From CAYXVU01 sp964468725 (GTDB lineage: Bacteria > Acidobacteriota > Blastocatellia > UBA7656), in NCBI GenBank assembly GCA_964468725.1, contig CAYXVU010000021.1, forward strand, positions 1 to 40,841: a DNA stretch of 40,841 nt, in the 5' to 3' direction. Of this stretch, positions 7,550 to 15,600 are shown piece by piece (within the stretch, counting starts at the first letter, position 1; each line of letters begins with the position of its first letter). Position numbers and translations under genes: made by a program. Below the pieces are notes generated by a model. It saw only the letters and a list, made by a program, of their open reading frames with translations, made no database searches and was not told the origin of the DNA.

Positions 7550-10315
7550 TCACTTCACAATCCGCGTCGCATTCAATGAGATTCTCTCGTGCAGCCGACT
7601 GGCCAGCTCTAAACCGCTCGAAGCCCCCGCACCGAACATCAAACCTTCCAGTGCGCCAAAGACAATCTGAGTGGTTCTACCGAAATGGCCTTCGCCGAAA
7701 TATGAGGCGATGCGATCCATACGCAATTGCGAATCGGCAAACAGGCGCGCGATGATTTCCAGACTGCCGCTAAACAGATTGCTGCCAATCATCAGTAAGA
7801 TCATTCCGGCCAGTAACGACCCGACACTCGCTCCGACGATGCGTTGCCAAGCCCGTGCTTCTTTGAAGAGGGTGGTCACCAGAACAATACCGATGGCGAC
7901 ACCAGCTCCAATGACTGAACCTTCCAGAGCGCCTGCTAATCCGACGGGGGTTTGACCCGATAAGGTTCTCAAGGCGTCTACGCCAAGCAGATTCGAACTG
8001 CCCCCAACGATGGCTCCGCCTGCGGCTCCGCCGATGACCGACCACCAGCGACTATGGCGATAGGTAATCAACTGCGCAGCGGCTCGACCAAAGCTCACCC
8101 CCAACCCGCCTAATGCGCCGGTAAACGTGCCCATACTGACAAGCGCCAGCGTCAATTGTAAGGATTCAAAGAAAGCGGCTTGGCGCGAAACGGATAACCC
8201 AATGCCGAGCATCAATCCGCCGAGCAGACCAGAGACAGCTCCCCCAAAGGTTCCGCCGCTCGCTTGCCATACGATCTCTTCCCACCCTCTGCGAACCCGC
8301 ACCCACATCAACCCACAAAAGACCAGCAAGGCAACAGGAGGAGATTGATTCGAAAAGCGCACACAGCGTTTATCATAATCGCGCACCATCGCCAGACTGA
8401 CAGCGCGGCGAATCGCCCCCACCTGCTTGGTTGCCGAAGAATCAGAGAGGATGCGCTCGGATTCTTCTCCCGTCCATTCCGCCAAAGCAACGCTTGCAGC
8501 TTTTCGCACGAGTAAGTCTCTGTCCCACAATGCCGCATCGCGCAGCAGACTTTTCAGCCGTTCGCTGCGGATGACGAGAGCGGCTTCGATTGCGCGCAAG
8601 CGCACGGCGGATTCGGGGCTTTTCATCGCTTCCCTTACAGCATCTTCGAAGGAAGGCGCAGCCTCTGCTAACCATCGCGGCACTTCGAGTGAGCGATTGA
8701 GCAGGCTCGCTGCCAGTAAGTCGCCCTCTCCTCCTGAAAGTCCGAGTTGCGCGCCGAAAGGGAGAATGACATCGAGAGCGTCTGCATCCACCATCAACCC
8801 ATGAGCGCGGAAATTTTCCGATGCCCTCTCAATGACCGCGCGGGCGCGCTTGAGTTCGACATCTTCGGCGCTGAGCCAACGCGAGACTTCCGCCGTCAAA
8901 AAATCGTGTGCCAACTCAATCCACGACTCCCCTTCCTGACTGCGCCAACGCGCAACACGCGCCGCTACCAACTCTTCCAACACCTGCGGCAGACGGTGGC
9001 GTATCGCCGCATCCCCGCCTCCTGCCCGTGCCAGCAAATCCGCAAGGCGCAAAACGATGCGTTGCCCATCTTCCGTAATCAATGCTGTCAGAATCTTCCG
9101 CGCCGCTTGCAAGTCGCCTGCGTTAAAGCGCCGCATGACTCGTTCAAGATAATAGGCGAGCATTTGCTCTGCTCCTCCCATCTGTTCATAGAGAGCAAGC
9201 GACAATCGGCCATTCGCCTCTCTGGCGTCGTATAGGTTGTCACAAACGATTTGCAACTGCGGCGGGTCTACGCCATTGGCATTGCCGAGATCAACAAGCA
9301 AGCGCGCGATCAAATCTTCATCGAAGCGGCAACCGGCCTGTGCAGCGGGTTCCGTGATGGCGCGCGCGGCTTGTTGGCGCGTCAGTTTGTTGAGCCGGTA
9401 TTCATGATGAAAAATTTCCGGGATGGCAGTTTTGAACTCGCTCATCTCGGCCAGCAAGTCTTCGCGCACCGCGAAGACAAACCGCACAGGCAGCGCGGCA
9501 TCAGCATAGAGATTGCCAATCTCCGTGACGAAATGCCCTTTGATCTCCGGCGGTAAGGTTAAAAAGAACTCCTCGAATTGATCGAAGATGAAGACAACCA
9601 GCTTTCCTTCATGCTGGCGGCTGGTTCTCTCAATGGCCGATCTCAGCGCCTCTCGGACGGCATCACCAGTGTTGTCTGTGACGGCGATGGCCATCTGATG
9701 CAGGGGGTCTGTAAAACTGCGAACCACATAAGCGAGGTGAGCTTCCGCCTTTAAGCGCGGCATCACACCGGCGCGCAGAATCGAGCTTTTGCCAACGCCC
9801 GAACGGCCATGCAATACAAAAGCGCGATGCGACAGAATTTGCGAGCAGAGGAGAGTGATTTCGGCTTCTCGCCCGAAAAACAGGCGGGCGTCCTGCTCGC
9901 CGAAGTAATCAAGAAACTTGAACGGCCTCTGAGCCGTTGTGGGGATTTCGGTCACAGTTTCGGAATCGTTGCCATTGGGGGAGGCATCGGTGACGGCTCC
10001 GATGAAGAGATACCCGTGTTTCGGAACGGTTTTGATGTAGCGCGGATTCGAAGCATCATCGCCAAGCTGCTTGCGAATGTCTTTGATGCACTGCGTCAAG
10101 GCTGCATCGGTCACAAAGACGCCGTCCCACACTCGCTCAAAGATGGTCTGCTTTTCGACCAACTGGCCGCCATGCTTAATCAATAAAAGCAAGACATCGA
10201 AGTATTTCGAGTTGAGGGCGACAAGTTCGCCGCTGCGCCGCAACTCGCGGTTGTCGGCGTCGAGATAAAATTCATCGAAATGGTAACCCGCTGCTTGTGC
10301 CTTCGCTTGACTCAT
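7550..10315 (-). CDS. Winged-helix / STAND NTPase / membrane regulatory protein
   Basis: A 921-residue multidomain protein. Residues about 10-108 are an OmpR/CadC-type winged helix (ELRRSGELVALNSKYFDVLL, PRYIKTVPKHGYLFIG). Residues about 145-450 are a STAND-type NTPase: FFGREAEI, Walker A GRSGVGKSS at 170-178, Walker B VVFIFDQFEEFF near 240-251. A helical region with HEAT-like repeats follows (about 550-640). The C-terminal quarter has hydrophobic, glycine-rich segments predicted to span the membrane. The layout suggests a one-component sensor coupling a membrane or ligand signal to DNA binding through nucleotide-dependent oligomerisation (inference). The ATG at 10315 fits the domain start; the frame extends to a GTG at 10360. 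Neither start has a clear ribosome site. Targets are unknown. Confidence 0.88.
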   Translation of the reverse strand: MSQAKAQAAGYHFDEFYLDADNRELRRSGELVALNSKYFDVLLLLIKHGGQLVEKQTIFERVWDGVFVTDAALTQCIKDIRKQLGDDASNPRYIKTVPKHGYLFIGAVTDASPNGNDSETVTEIPTTAQRPFKFLDYFGEQDARLFFGREAEITLLCSQILSHRAFVLHGRSGVGKSSILRAGVMPRLKAEAHLAYVVRSFTDPLHQMAIAVTDNTGDAVREALRSAIERTSRQHEGKLVVFIFDQFEEFFLTLPPEIKGHFVTEIGNLYADAALPVRFVFAVREDLLAEMSEFKTAIPEIFHHEYRLNKLTRQQAARAITEPAAQAGCRFDEDLIARLLVDLGNANGVDPPQLQIVCDNLYDAREANGRLSLALYEQMGGAEQMLAYYLERVMRRFNAGDLQAARKILTALITEDGQRIVLRLADLLARAGGGDAAIRHRLPQVLEELVAARVARWRSQEGESWIELAHDFLTAEVSRWLSAEDVELKRARAVIERASENFRAHGLMVDADALDVILPFGAQLGLSGGEGDLLAASLLNRSLEVPRWLAEAAPSFEDAVREAMKSPESAVRLRAIEAALVIRSERLKSLLRDAALWDRDLLVRKAASVALAEWTGEESERILSDSSATKQVGAIRRAVSLAMVRDYDKRCVRFSNQSPPVALLVFCGLMWVRVRRGWEEIVWQASGGTFGGAVSGLLGGLMLGIGLSVSRQAAFFESLQLTLALVSMGTFTGALGGLGVSFGRAAAQLITYRHSRWWSVIGGAAGGAIVGGSSNLLGVDALRTLSGQTPVGLAGALEGSVIGAGVAIGIVLVTTLFKEARAWQRIVGASVGSLLAGMILLMIGSNLFSGSLEIIARLFADSQLRMDRIASYFGEGHFGRTTQIVFGALEGLMFGAGASSGLELASRLHERISLNATRIVK

Positions 10316-10440
10316 AATCGAATTGAAATTGCGAGATGCCAAGGGTCGAAGAAGAAGCACCCCACGAGCCGCCCTCCTCGCGGTTCTTTTTCAGCTCTCA
10401 GCCTGCTCGTTAGCCCGTCACTCCGTAAAGCCTCACAACT

Positions 10441-10466
10441 TTCTCACACGCGGCTCATTTTTCTCA
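10441..10466 (+). repeat. Short dispersed repeat, copy 1
   Basis: This 26-bp element has TTCTCAC at its left end and TCATTTTTCTCA at its right end, identical to the ends of 11253-11278, with seven variable bases between. The two direct copies bracket the YjbQ gene and the scaffold gap. Confidence 0.5.
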
Positions 10467-10556
10467 ATGACGAATGCAGCATAGTGACCTTGCTTCAGTT
10501 GTCGGTTTGCGGTCGTCGGTTGTCCGCGTTCAGGCAGCCATCTCACTTTTTTTGAG

Positions 10557-10646
10557 GCGACCCCTGGGGTGCGCCGGTTGCCTTGCCCGACAGAGATTGA
10601 GCCCCCGTCGCTGAAGCAGAGGAGGACGAGAATGTTCAAACCTGGG
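10557..10646 (+). repeat. Duplicated gene-start segment, copy A (left of gap)
   Basis: About 90 bp ending at the N run. It closely resembles 10657-10750, including the GCGACCCC start, the ribosome-site region AGCAGAGGAGG and the start ATGTTCAAACCTGG (MFKPG). The ATG at 10632 could begin a gene cut by the gap. Copies A and B differ at many positions upstream of the ribosome site. Confidence 0.8.
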
Positions 10647-10656
10647 NNNNNNNNNN
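10647..10656. other. Assembly gap (10 N)
   Basis: Ten N bases of unknown true length. Because the flanks are homologous to each other, the missing piece may be a tandem gene copy, or the join may be an artefact. Confidence 0.99.
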
Positions 10657-10750
10657 GCGACCCCTTCGGCGTGGCGTTTGCCTAGCCTGACACAGGTTGA
10701 GACACCATCCGTTACTGAAAGCAGAGGAGGCCGAGAATGTTCAAACCTGG
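10657..10750 (+). repeat. Duplicated gene-start segment, copy B (right of gap)
   Basis: This is the partner of 10557-10646. It includes the ribosome site GGAGG and the first codons of the complete YjbQ-family gene at 10737. Confidence 0.8.
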
Positions 10751-11219
10751 ACTGGCGGTTGATAGCCTTTCAACCGTGAAATTTCATACCGACGAATTGC
10801 ATTTCTTTACCGTTGAGTGTTTGCAGTTTATCGAAATCACCGACTCGATTGCAGAGATCGTCGCGGCATCCGGCGTCGAATTTGGCATGGTCAATATCCA
10901 AACTCGACACACGACGACGGCCATCATCATCAATGAAAACGAGTCTCTGTTGTTGGATGATATGCGGCGCACGCTTGAACGAGTGGCGCCGCGTTACGAG
11001 GCCTATCGCCATGACGACTTCAGCGTTCGCACAGAGAATATGACCTCTGATGAAAACCCCAACGGCCACGCGCATTGCAAAGCCTTGTTTTTACGTTCAT
11101 CCGAAAGCGTCAACATCGTAGACGGACAATTACAACTCGGTCGGTGGCAACGGATTTTTCTGCTCGAACTCGATTGCGCGCGCCCCCGCACCGTCTCGGT
11201 GATGGTGATCGGTCAGTGA
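10737..11219 (+). CDS. YjbQ-family (UPF0047) protein
   Basis: A 160-residue single-domain protein. The family's conserved metal-site-like residues are present: RHTTTAIIINENE (57-69), the DD and Y..H region (74-91), HAH (111-113), and the C-terminal QLQLGRWQRIFLLELD block. YjbQ members have weak thiamine-phosphate-synthase-like activity in some reports, but their physiological role is unsettled. The ATG has a strong GGAGG six nt upstream. Its first codons and leader are duplicated left of the scaffold gap, which suggests a second, incompletely assembled copy. The gene is followed by a lipoprotein-like gene 130 bp away. Confidence 0.9.
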   Translation: MFKPGLAVDSLSTVKFHTDELHFFTVECLQFIEITDSIAEIVAASGVEFGMVNIQTRHTTTAIIINENESLLLDDMRRTLERVAPRYEAYRHDDFSVRTENMTSDENPNGHAHCKALFLRSSESVNIVDGQLQLGRWQRIFLLELDCARPRTVSVMVIGQ

Positions 11220-11252
11220 GGCACTCTGTTGAAACCCTTGGATTTTAGGATT

Positions 11253-11278
11253 TTCTCACGGAGGCCTCATTTTTCTCA
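11253..11278 (+). repeat. Short dispersed repeat, copy 2
   Basis: Direct-orientation partner of 10441-10466 (see that entry), located between the YjbQ gene and the lipoprotein-like gene. Confidence 0.5.
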
Positions 11279-11349
11279 GGCTTCAAGCGGGTAAGCTTGA
11301 GAATCGAATGAGGTGACAGCCAAGTACACGCACAAGTAACGGGGGCACG

Positions 11350-11772
11350 ATGAAGACTCTCTTACTCTCAGGTTTCCTTATACTTTCAAGCTTATGTACA
11401 GGCTGCCTGGATGATCTTTGCGGTAACGACCTCATCCGTGAATCCCTATCGCCCGGTCAAAAGCATAAGGTCGTGGTCTTTCAACGCGATTGCGGAGCAA
11501 CTACAGGGTTTAGTACGCAAATCTCCATCTTGCCCCCAACCAAACGGTTGCCTAATGAGAGCGGTAACATCTTCATCTGTGACTCGGATCATGGACGCGC
11601 ACCCTCCGGCCCCGGAGGCGGGCCTCCGGTCAAGATCGAATGGCAATCCGCAAATTCAATCGTGATTACCTATGATCCGCGTGCAAGAGTTTTTCGAAAC
11701 GAGTCGTCCTTTGAAGAAGTCGCCATTACCTACGCAACCCAGACGTTTTCACCGGAAGAGATCAGGAGGTAA
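11350..11772 (+). CDS. Putative small exported lipoprotein-like protein
   Basis: A 140-residue protein with an N-terminal hydrophobic signal (residues 3-18) ending at Cys19 in LCTGC, an imperfect lipobox, so lipid anchoring is possible but not certain. The mature part has several cysteines (C19, C24, C49 and C77) and a conserved-looking KHKVVVFQRDCGATTGFSTQ stretch that I associate with small hypothetical exported proteins. No function is recognised. The stop codon (11770-11772) overlaps the perfect ribosome site AGGAGGT of the following 30-codon ORF, so the two are probably co-translated. Confidence 0.7.
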   Translation: MKTLLLSGFLILSSLCTGCLDDLCGNDLIRESLSPGQKHKVVVFQRDCGATTGFSTQISILPPTKRLPNESGNIFICDSDHGRAPSGPGGGPPVKIEWQSANSIVITYDPRARVFRNESSFEEVAITYATQTFSPEEIRR

Positions 11773-11775
11773 AAG

Positions 11776-11868
11776 GTGATAATTTTGTTCGCAGCGATTT
11801 TAGTATGGCTTTTTCTGGCAGCAGTCTGCGCCCTGTTTTTACTGGCCACGCGTGAACACGACGCCTAA
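11776..11868 (+). CDS. Small 30-residue single-pass membrane peptide
   Basis: A short ORF with a GTG start, preceded by a perfect Shine-Dalgarno AGGAGGT (11764-11770) with a 5-nt spacer. The peptide begins VIILFAAILVWLFLAAVCAL and continues FLLATREHDA: one hydrophobic helix of about 24 residues and a short charged tail. It sits between the lipoprotein-like gene and uppS, 14 bp before the uppS start, so it looks translationally linked to both. Too short for most gene callers. A role is unknown; a small membrane regulator is one guess. Confidence rests on the ribosome site and the clean hydrophobic composition. Confidence 0.6.
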   Translation: MIILFAAILVWLFLAAVCALFLLATREHDA

Positions 11869-11882
11869 AGGGAACGAGGGAT

Positions 11883-12662
11883 ATGCGAAACGCTGAAGAC
11901 TTGCGCAATCAACTCTTACTCAGTCAACTCGACCCGGAACGGCTTCCCCGTCATGTTGCCATTATTATGGATGGTAATGGGCGATGGGCGGCTAACCGCA
12001 GCTTGCCTCGGGTCGCCGGACATCGGGCAGGAGCATCGGCCGTTCGCCGCGCAGTAGAAACCGCAGCGCGGCTTGGACTCGATCATCTGACTCTGTTTGC
12101 CTTCTCGACGGAGAACTGGAGACGCCCACGCCTCGAAGTCGAAGCTCTGATGAAACTGCTGAAAGAGTTTCTCCGAAAAGAACTGGCCAATCTGCAAGAG
12201 AACAACATCCGCTTCCAGATGCTCGGTCGTCCGGCTGAGTTGAACAACTCTGTGTTGGAAGCGATTCGCTTTGCGGAGCGCGAGACGGCCAACAACACCG
12301 GGCTGACGCTCAACATTGCCCTCAACTATGGCGGGCGAGCCGAGTTGGTAGACGCCTTTCAACGGCTGGCGCGTGAGGTAGCGGCAGGTCGCTTGCAAGC
12401 CGAAGCGATCAGCGACGAGTTAATCTCGCAGCAACTATACACTGGCGCAATGCCCGACCCGGATTTGCTGATTCGCACAAGCGGCGAGATGCGGATTAGC
12501 AATTTCCTGATCTGGCAAATCGCCTATGCGGAGATCTACGTCACCGAAACCTTGTGGCCGGATTTTGACGAGAAGGCTTTTCTTTTGGCGCTCGTGGATT
12601 ACCAAAAACGTGACCGCAGATTTGGAGGCATCAAACAGTTACACCTTTTGCCTTCCCCCTAA
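11883..12662 (+). CDS. uppS: Isoprenyl transferase (undecaprenyl diphosphate synthase)
   Basis: A 259-residue cytosolic cis-prenyltransferase that condenses isopentenyl diphosphate units onto farnesyl diphosphate to make the C55 carrier for peptidoglycan and other envelope polymers. Family motifs are intact: HVAIIMDGNGRWA with catalytic Asp30, GHRAG, TLFAFSTENWRRP, LNIALNYGGRAEL, and PDPDLLIRTSGEMRISNFL with the IPP-binding RxSxxxR-like region. Length is typical. ATG at 11883, GAGGG just upstream. The usual uppS partner cdsA does not follow; the next gene is convergent. Confidence 0.97.
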   Translation: MRNAEDLRNQLLLSQLDPERLPRHVAIIMDGNGRWAANRSLPRVAGHRAGASAVRRAVETAARLGLDHLTLFAFSTENWRRPRLEVEALMKLLKEFLRKELANLQENNIRFQMLGRPAELNNSVLEAIRFAERETANNTGLTLNIALNYGGRAELVDAFQRLAREVAAGRLQAEAISDELISQQLYTGAMPDPDLLIRTSGEMRISNFLIWQIAYAEIYVTETLWPDFDEKAFLLALVDYQKRDRRFGGIKQLHLLPSP

Positions 12663-12686
12663 CAACGAGCCGCCCTGTACAAATCG

Positions 12687-15600
12687 CTATTGAGGTTTTT
12701 TAGCCTCTTCTTTTACGGGCAATCGGAGATCGGTCGCCCTCTTTTGCTGCGGGTTGCAGTCTTCCACCGGGTCGTCGCAACATTTGCCGCGACATCGCAA
12801 CACAAATGAGCCAATCACCAGCAAGAGAGTCACGGATGCGGCTATCGCTATTGCCAATGAGGTAAATTGGCCTCCAGCACCCAACAACGCAAGGATAACT
12901 AGCCCCACTAATGCCGCCGCAGAGCCGAGCGTGAGATAGTCGAACACAGCGCATCGGTTACGCCCGCAACAGCCTCTTACCCAATATGCGATCAAGACGA
13001 CCAGCAGCACGATGCCGATAACCAACACAACAGCCAGCATCGTAGGGGTGGCCGAAAGCCCGACGAGCAATAAAGTGAGCGCGAGCACAATGCTGGCTGT
13101 CCACCCTTGCCAACAAGCGCGTTGGTCGGCAGGCGCAGGCAACGGCAGATAAGGCCTCCCTGACCCGTCCGGGTTGGGATGAACCGCGCTCGCATCGCCG
13201 CCCAATGCGTCAACCTTTACGCCGATGTGATGCACATACCGTTGCATGATCGGATACCAGCGATTTTCTGTCGGTATCTTCGTCAGAATGTGCTTAAAGA
13301 CTGAAAGCGTGCGGATCTCCTCATCAAGAATCAGTTCGGCTTTCGATACGATGATGCGGAACTCGCAAGAGCCGATGATTTGATTGGTTGTGCCCGACAC
13401 CTGATGGATGCTGGCGTGAAACTCTTGCCCTTCGGTCACAGTATCGGGGAGCTTGATCGAGAGCAACGCCGGGATATTCAGCGTGCGCCCGCCGGGAATT
13501 GGAATCCAGGTCGCTCCGGCAACTTTGAATTTCAGCGTGCGTTGATTGATGACTTCGCATGCCAGCGGACTCCTGCGAAAAGCGGCTAACTGCTGAATCT
13601 CGGCGGTGTCAATATCCGAGAAGTAGACGGTCACTTCGCTGTCCGGCGGCAGGTTATACCAACGGAAGATCAACTCATCCAACCGGAGACGTTGGTGGCT
13701 GCTGCTAGCGGCGCTGAGAGCATCAGGGCTCAATCCGGCGGCAAGAAAATTTTTGGTAAACAGTCCCGAAGACGGTTTGATCTCGAAGGTGTGCATAACC
13801 GTGTGCGAATCCGGCCCGCCCGGATTATCCGAATGCAGGATGGTCAGATTGCGCTGCGCCAGATTGTCGCTTGTTCCCGGCGTCTCACCGGGGTCGGTCA
13901 AATCCTGATCGAAGAAGATTTCCGAGACGATACATTGGTGACGCCCGCGCGCTAGCTCTTGAATGGATTGGCAAGAGGCTTCTGACCATGGGCCGTTTGA
14001 CCCGCCCGGATTGATCGGAAACCGCTTGCGAGTCTGATTGATGTCGAGCCAGCAACCGAAATAGACGCTCACCTCCGCACCGGACGGATTGGGCGCAATG
14101 TCGCGGAAATCGTAGTTTGCGGTCAGCGGCTGCGTCTCCATGCTCGCAGCGCCTGGTTGGCCGCTAACCGTTTCGACGCGCCCCGTTGCAAAGAAGGGGA
14201 TGGAGGCAACTTCACCGCCCGCCGTGCCGAGCAGCGGGACGGTGTTGGCTCCCACTGCCGTACGGTTATAGGTTGTCGTCGCGCTGAACTCCAGTCCGGT
14301 CGCCGCGACATTGAACATGCGGAAAAAGCATTTCACCCGTTGCGCTGTCGTGGTGGTCGCGCGATAGCGAACGCGCGCGATGGCATAGTTGAAGATTGGC
14401 AGCGGCGCGCCGGGCGAAAGGGCTGCCAAATCCAAACTCGCCGAGGTCGAAAGGGCTTCAAACAGGGCGTTGGGATTATTGGCCGGATTATTGAGCTTAT
14501 CCAGACACTGACGGACAAACTGTATGGGGTCAGCCCCCTGTACAAGGTCTCCGAATTTCGGCTGCCCCATCGGTATGGAGAAGACGCGAACATCGGTTGA
14601 TAACCACACCGGGTTATTCTCCGCCGCATTGATGTCGGTCATATAGGGATTGGGAGCGTGTGTCAAATCGAGCGTCTCTGTACAGGTGTGATGGCCGAGC
14701 GTAAAGGTTAAGCGGATTTGCCGCCTGTCCGGGAAAGTCGAAAAGGTGTTGAGGTTGAGAAAGCGCACATGAAACGGGAAAGTAATCCGTTGCGGAATAT
14801 CAGGAAAGCCGGGGTTGACTTCCTGCAACCGCCCTGCGGGAATGAGCGTGAAGTCCGTGTTTGAGATGGCAGCATTGGTATCCGCCCAACGCGCCGTAAA
14901 CGAGGGGGCTCCAGTAAGCTCGGTGTGAATAAACCCGTCGTACTGAACAAAGACGGCGTTGTTGAAGGTCGCTTGCCCGCCTCCTCCTAATGCTTCTACT
15001 TCTTCGCTCGAAAAGGTCGAGCGGTCAGTCACGACGGTGCAACTGAGATGAGCGAGGCGCACGAACTTCGCCAATTGGCAGGGCTGATCGCTATTATCCA
15101 CCACCCACAGCATGTAAAAACCGGGAGGCGCAACATTACCGCTCGGCGGTGATGTCAGATCGAGCGTGTTGCCGTTGCGCGCATTGATCGTTAGGACGAC
15201 AAAGCGTTGGTCATTGTTCGTCGAGTGGGTCACCGAGCCTGCGCGGATGAGCGCCACATACTTCACATTGGTCGCCGCTCGATCAATCTCCACCGAAAAC
15301 GGTTCGCCATAGGTCAGAACTGTCGGTGAACTGGTAATCTGAATGCGGTTCGCGGTCGCAATATAATCGGGTTCGTAGAGTTCAATCTGCTTGATGCCGC
15401 GTTTTTTTGTGACGCCGTTGGATAGCGTAAGGTCATCATTCGGATTACCCGAAAGGGCATGCGTATTGCCACCGGCAACCAACACCTTTCCATTTGGCAA
15501 TAGAAGCGCAGTCGAATGGTAGTTGCGCGTGTGAATGGCTGCCTCTTTCACCGACCAGGCATCCGCGTTAGAGTAGTCTCCGGCTGCCCAGTTGATACCG

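Larger units (their letters stand above)
10316..10736. other. Repeat-rich intergenic region with scaffold gap
   Basis: This 421-bp spacer separates divergent genes. It holds a TTCTCAC/TCATTTTTCTCA element (10441-10466) shared with 11253-11278, a heptad-like GTTGTCGG stretch (about 10498-10530), and two similar roughly 90-bp segments flanking 10 N. No complete gene is visible. Confidence 0.7.

Noticed and set aside
8747..9556. Plus-strand frames opposite the STAND NTPase gene
   Set aside because: No motif or ribosome site; the minus-strand protein has clear Walker and winged-helix motifs here.
12663..12686. Terminator between uppS and the copper oxidase gene
   Set aside because: Only a 4-5 bp GAGG/CCTC stem around a T run nearby; not stable enough.
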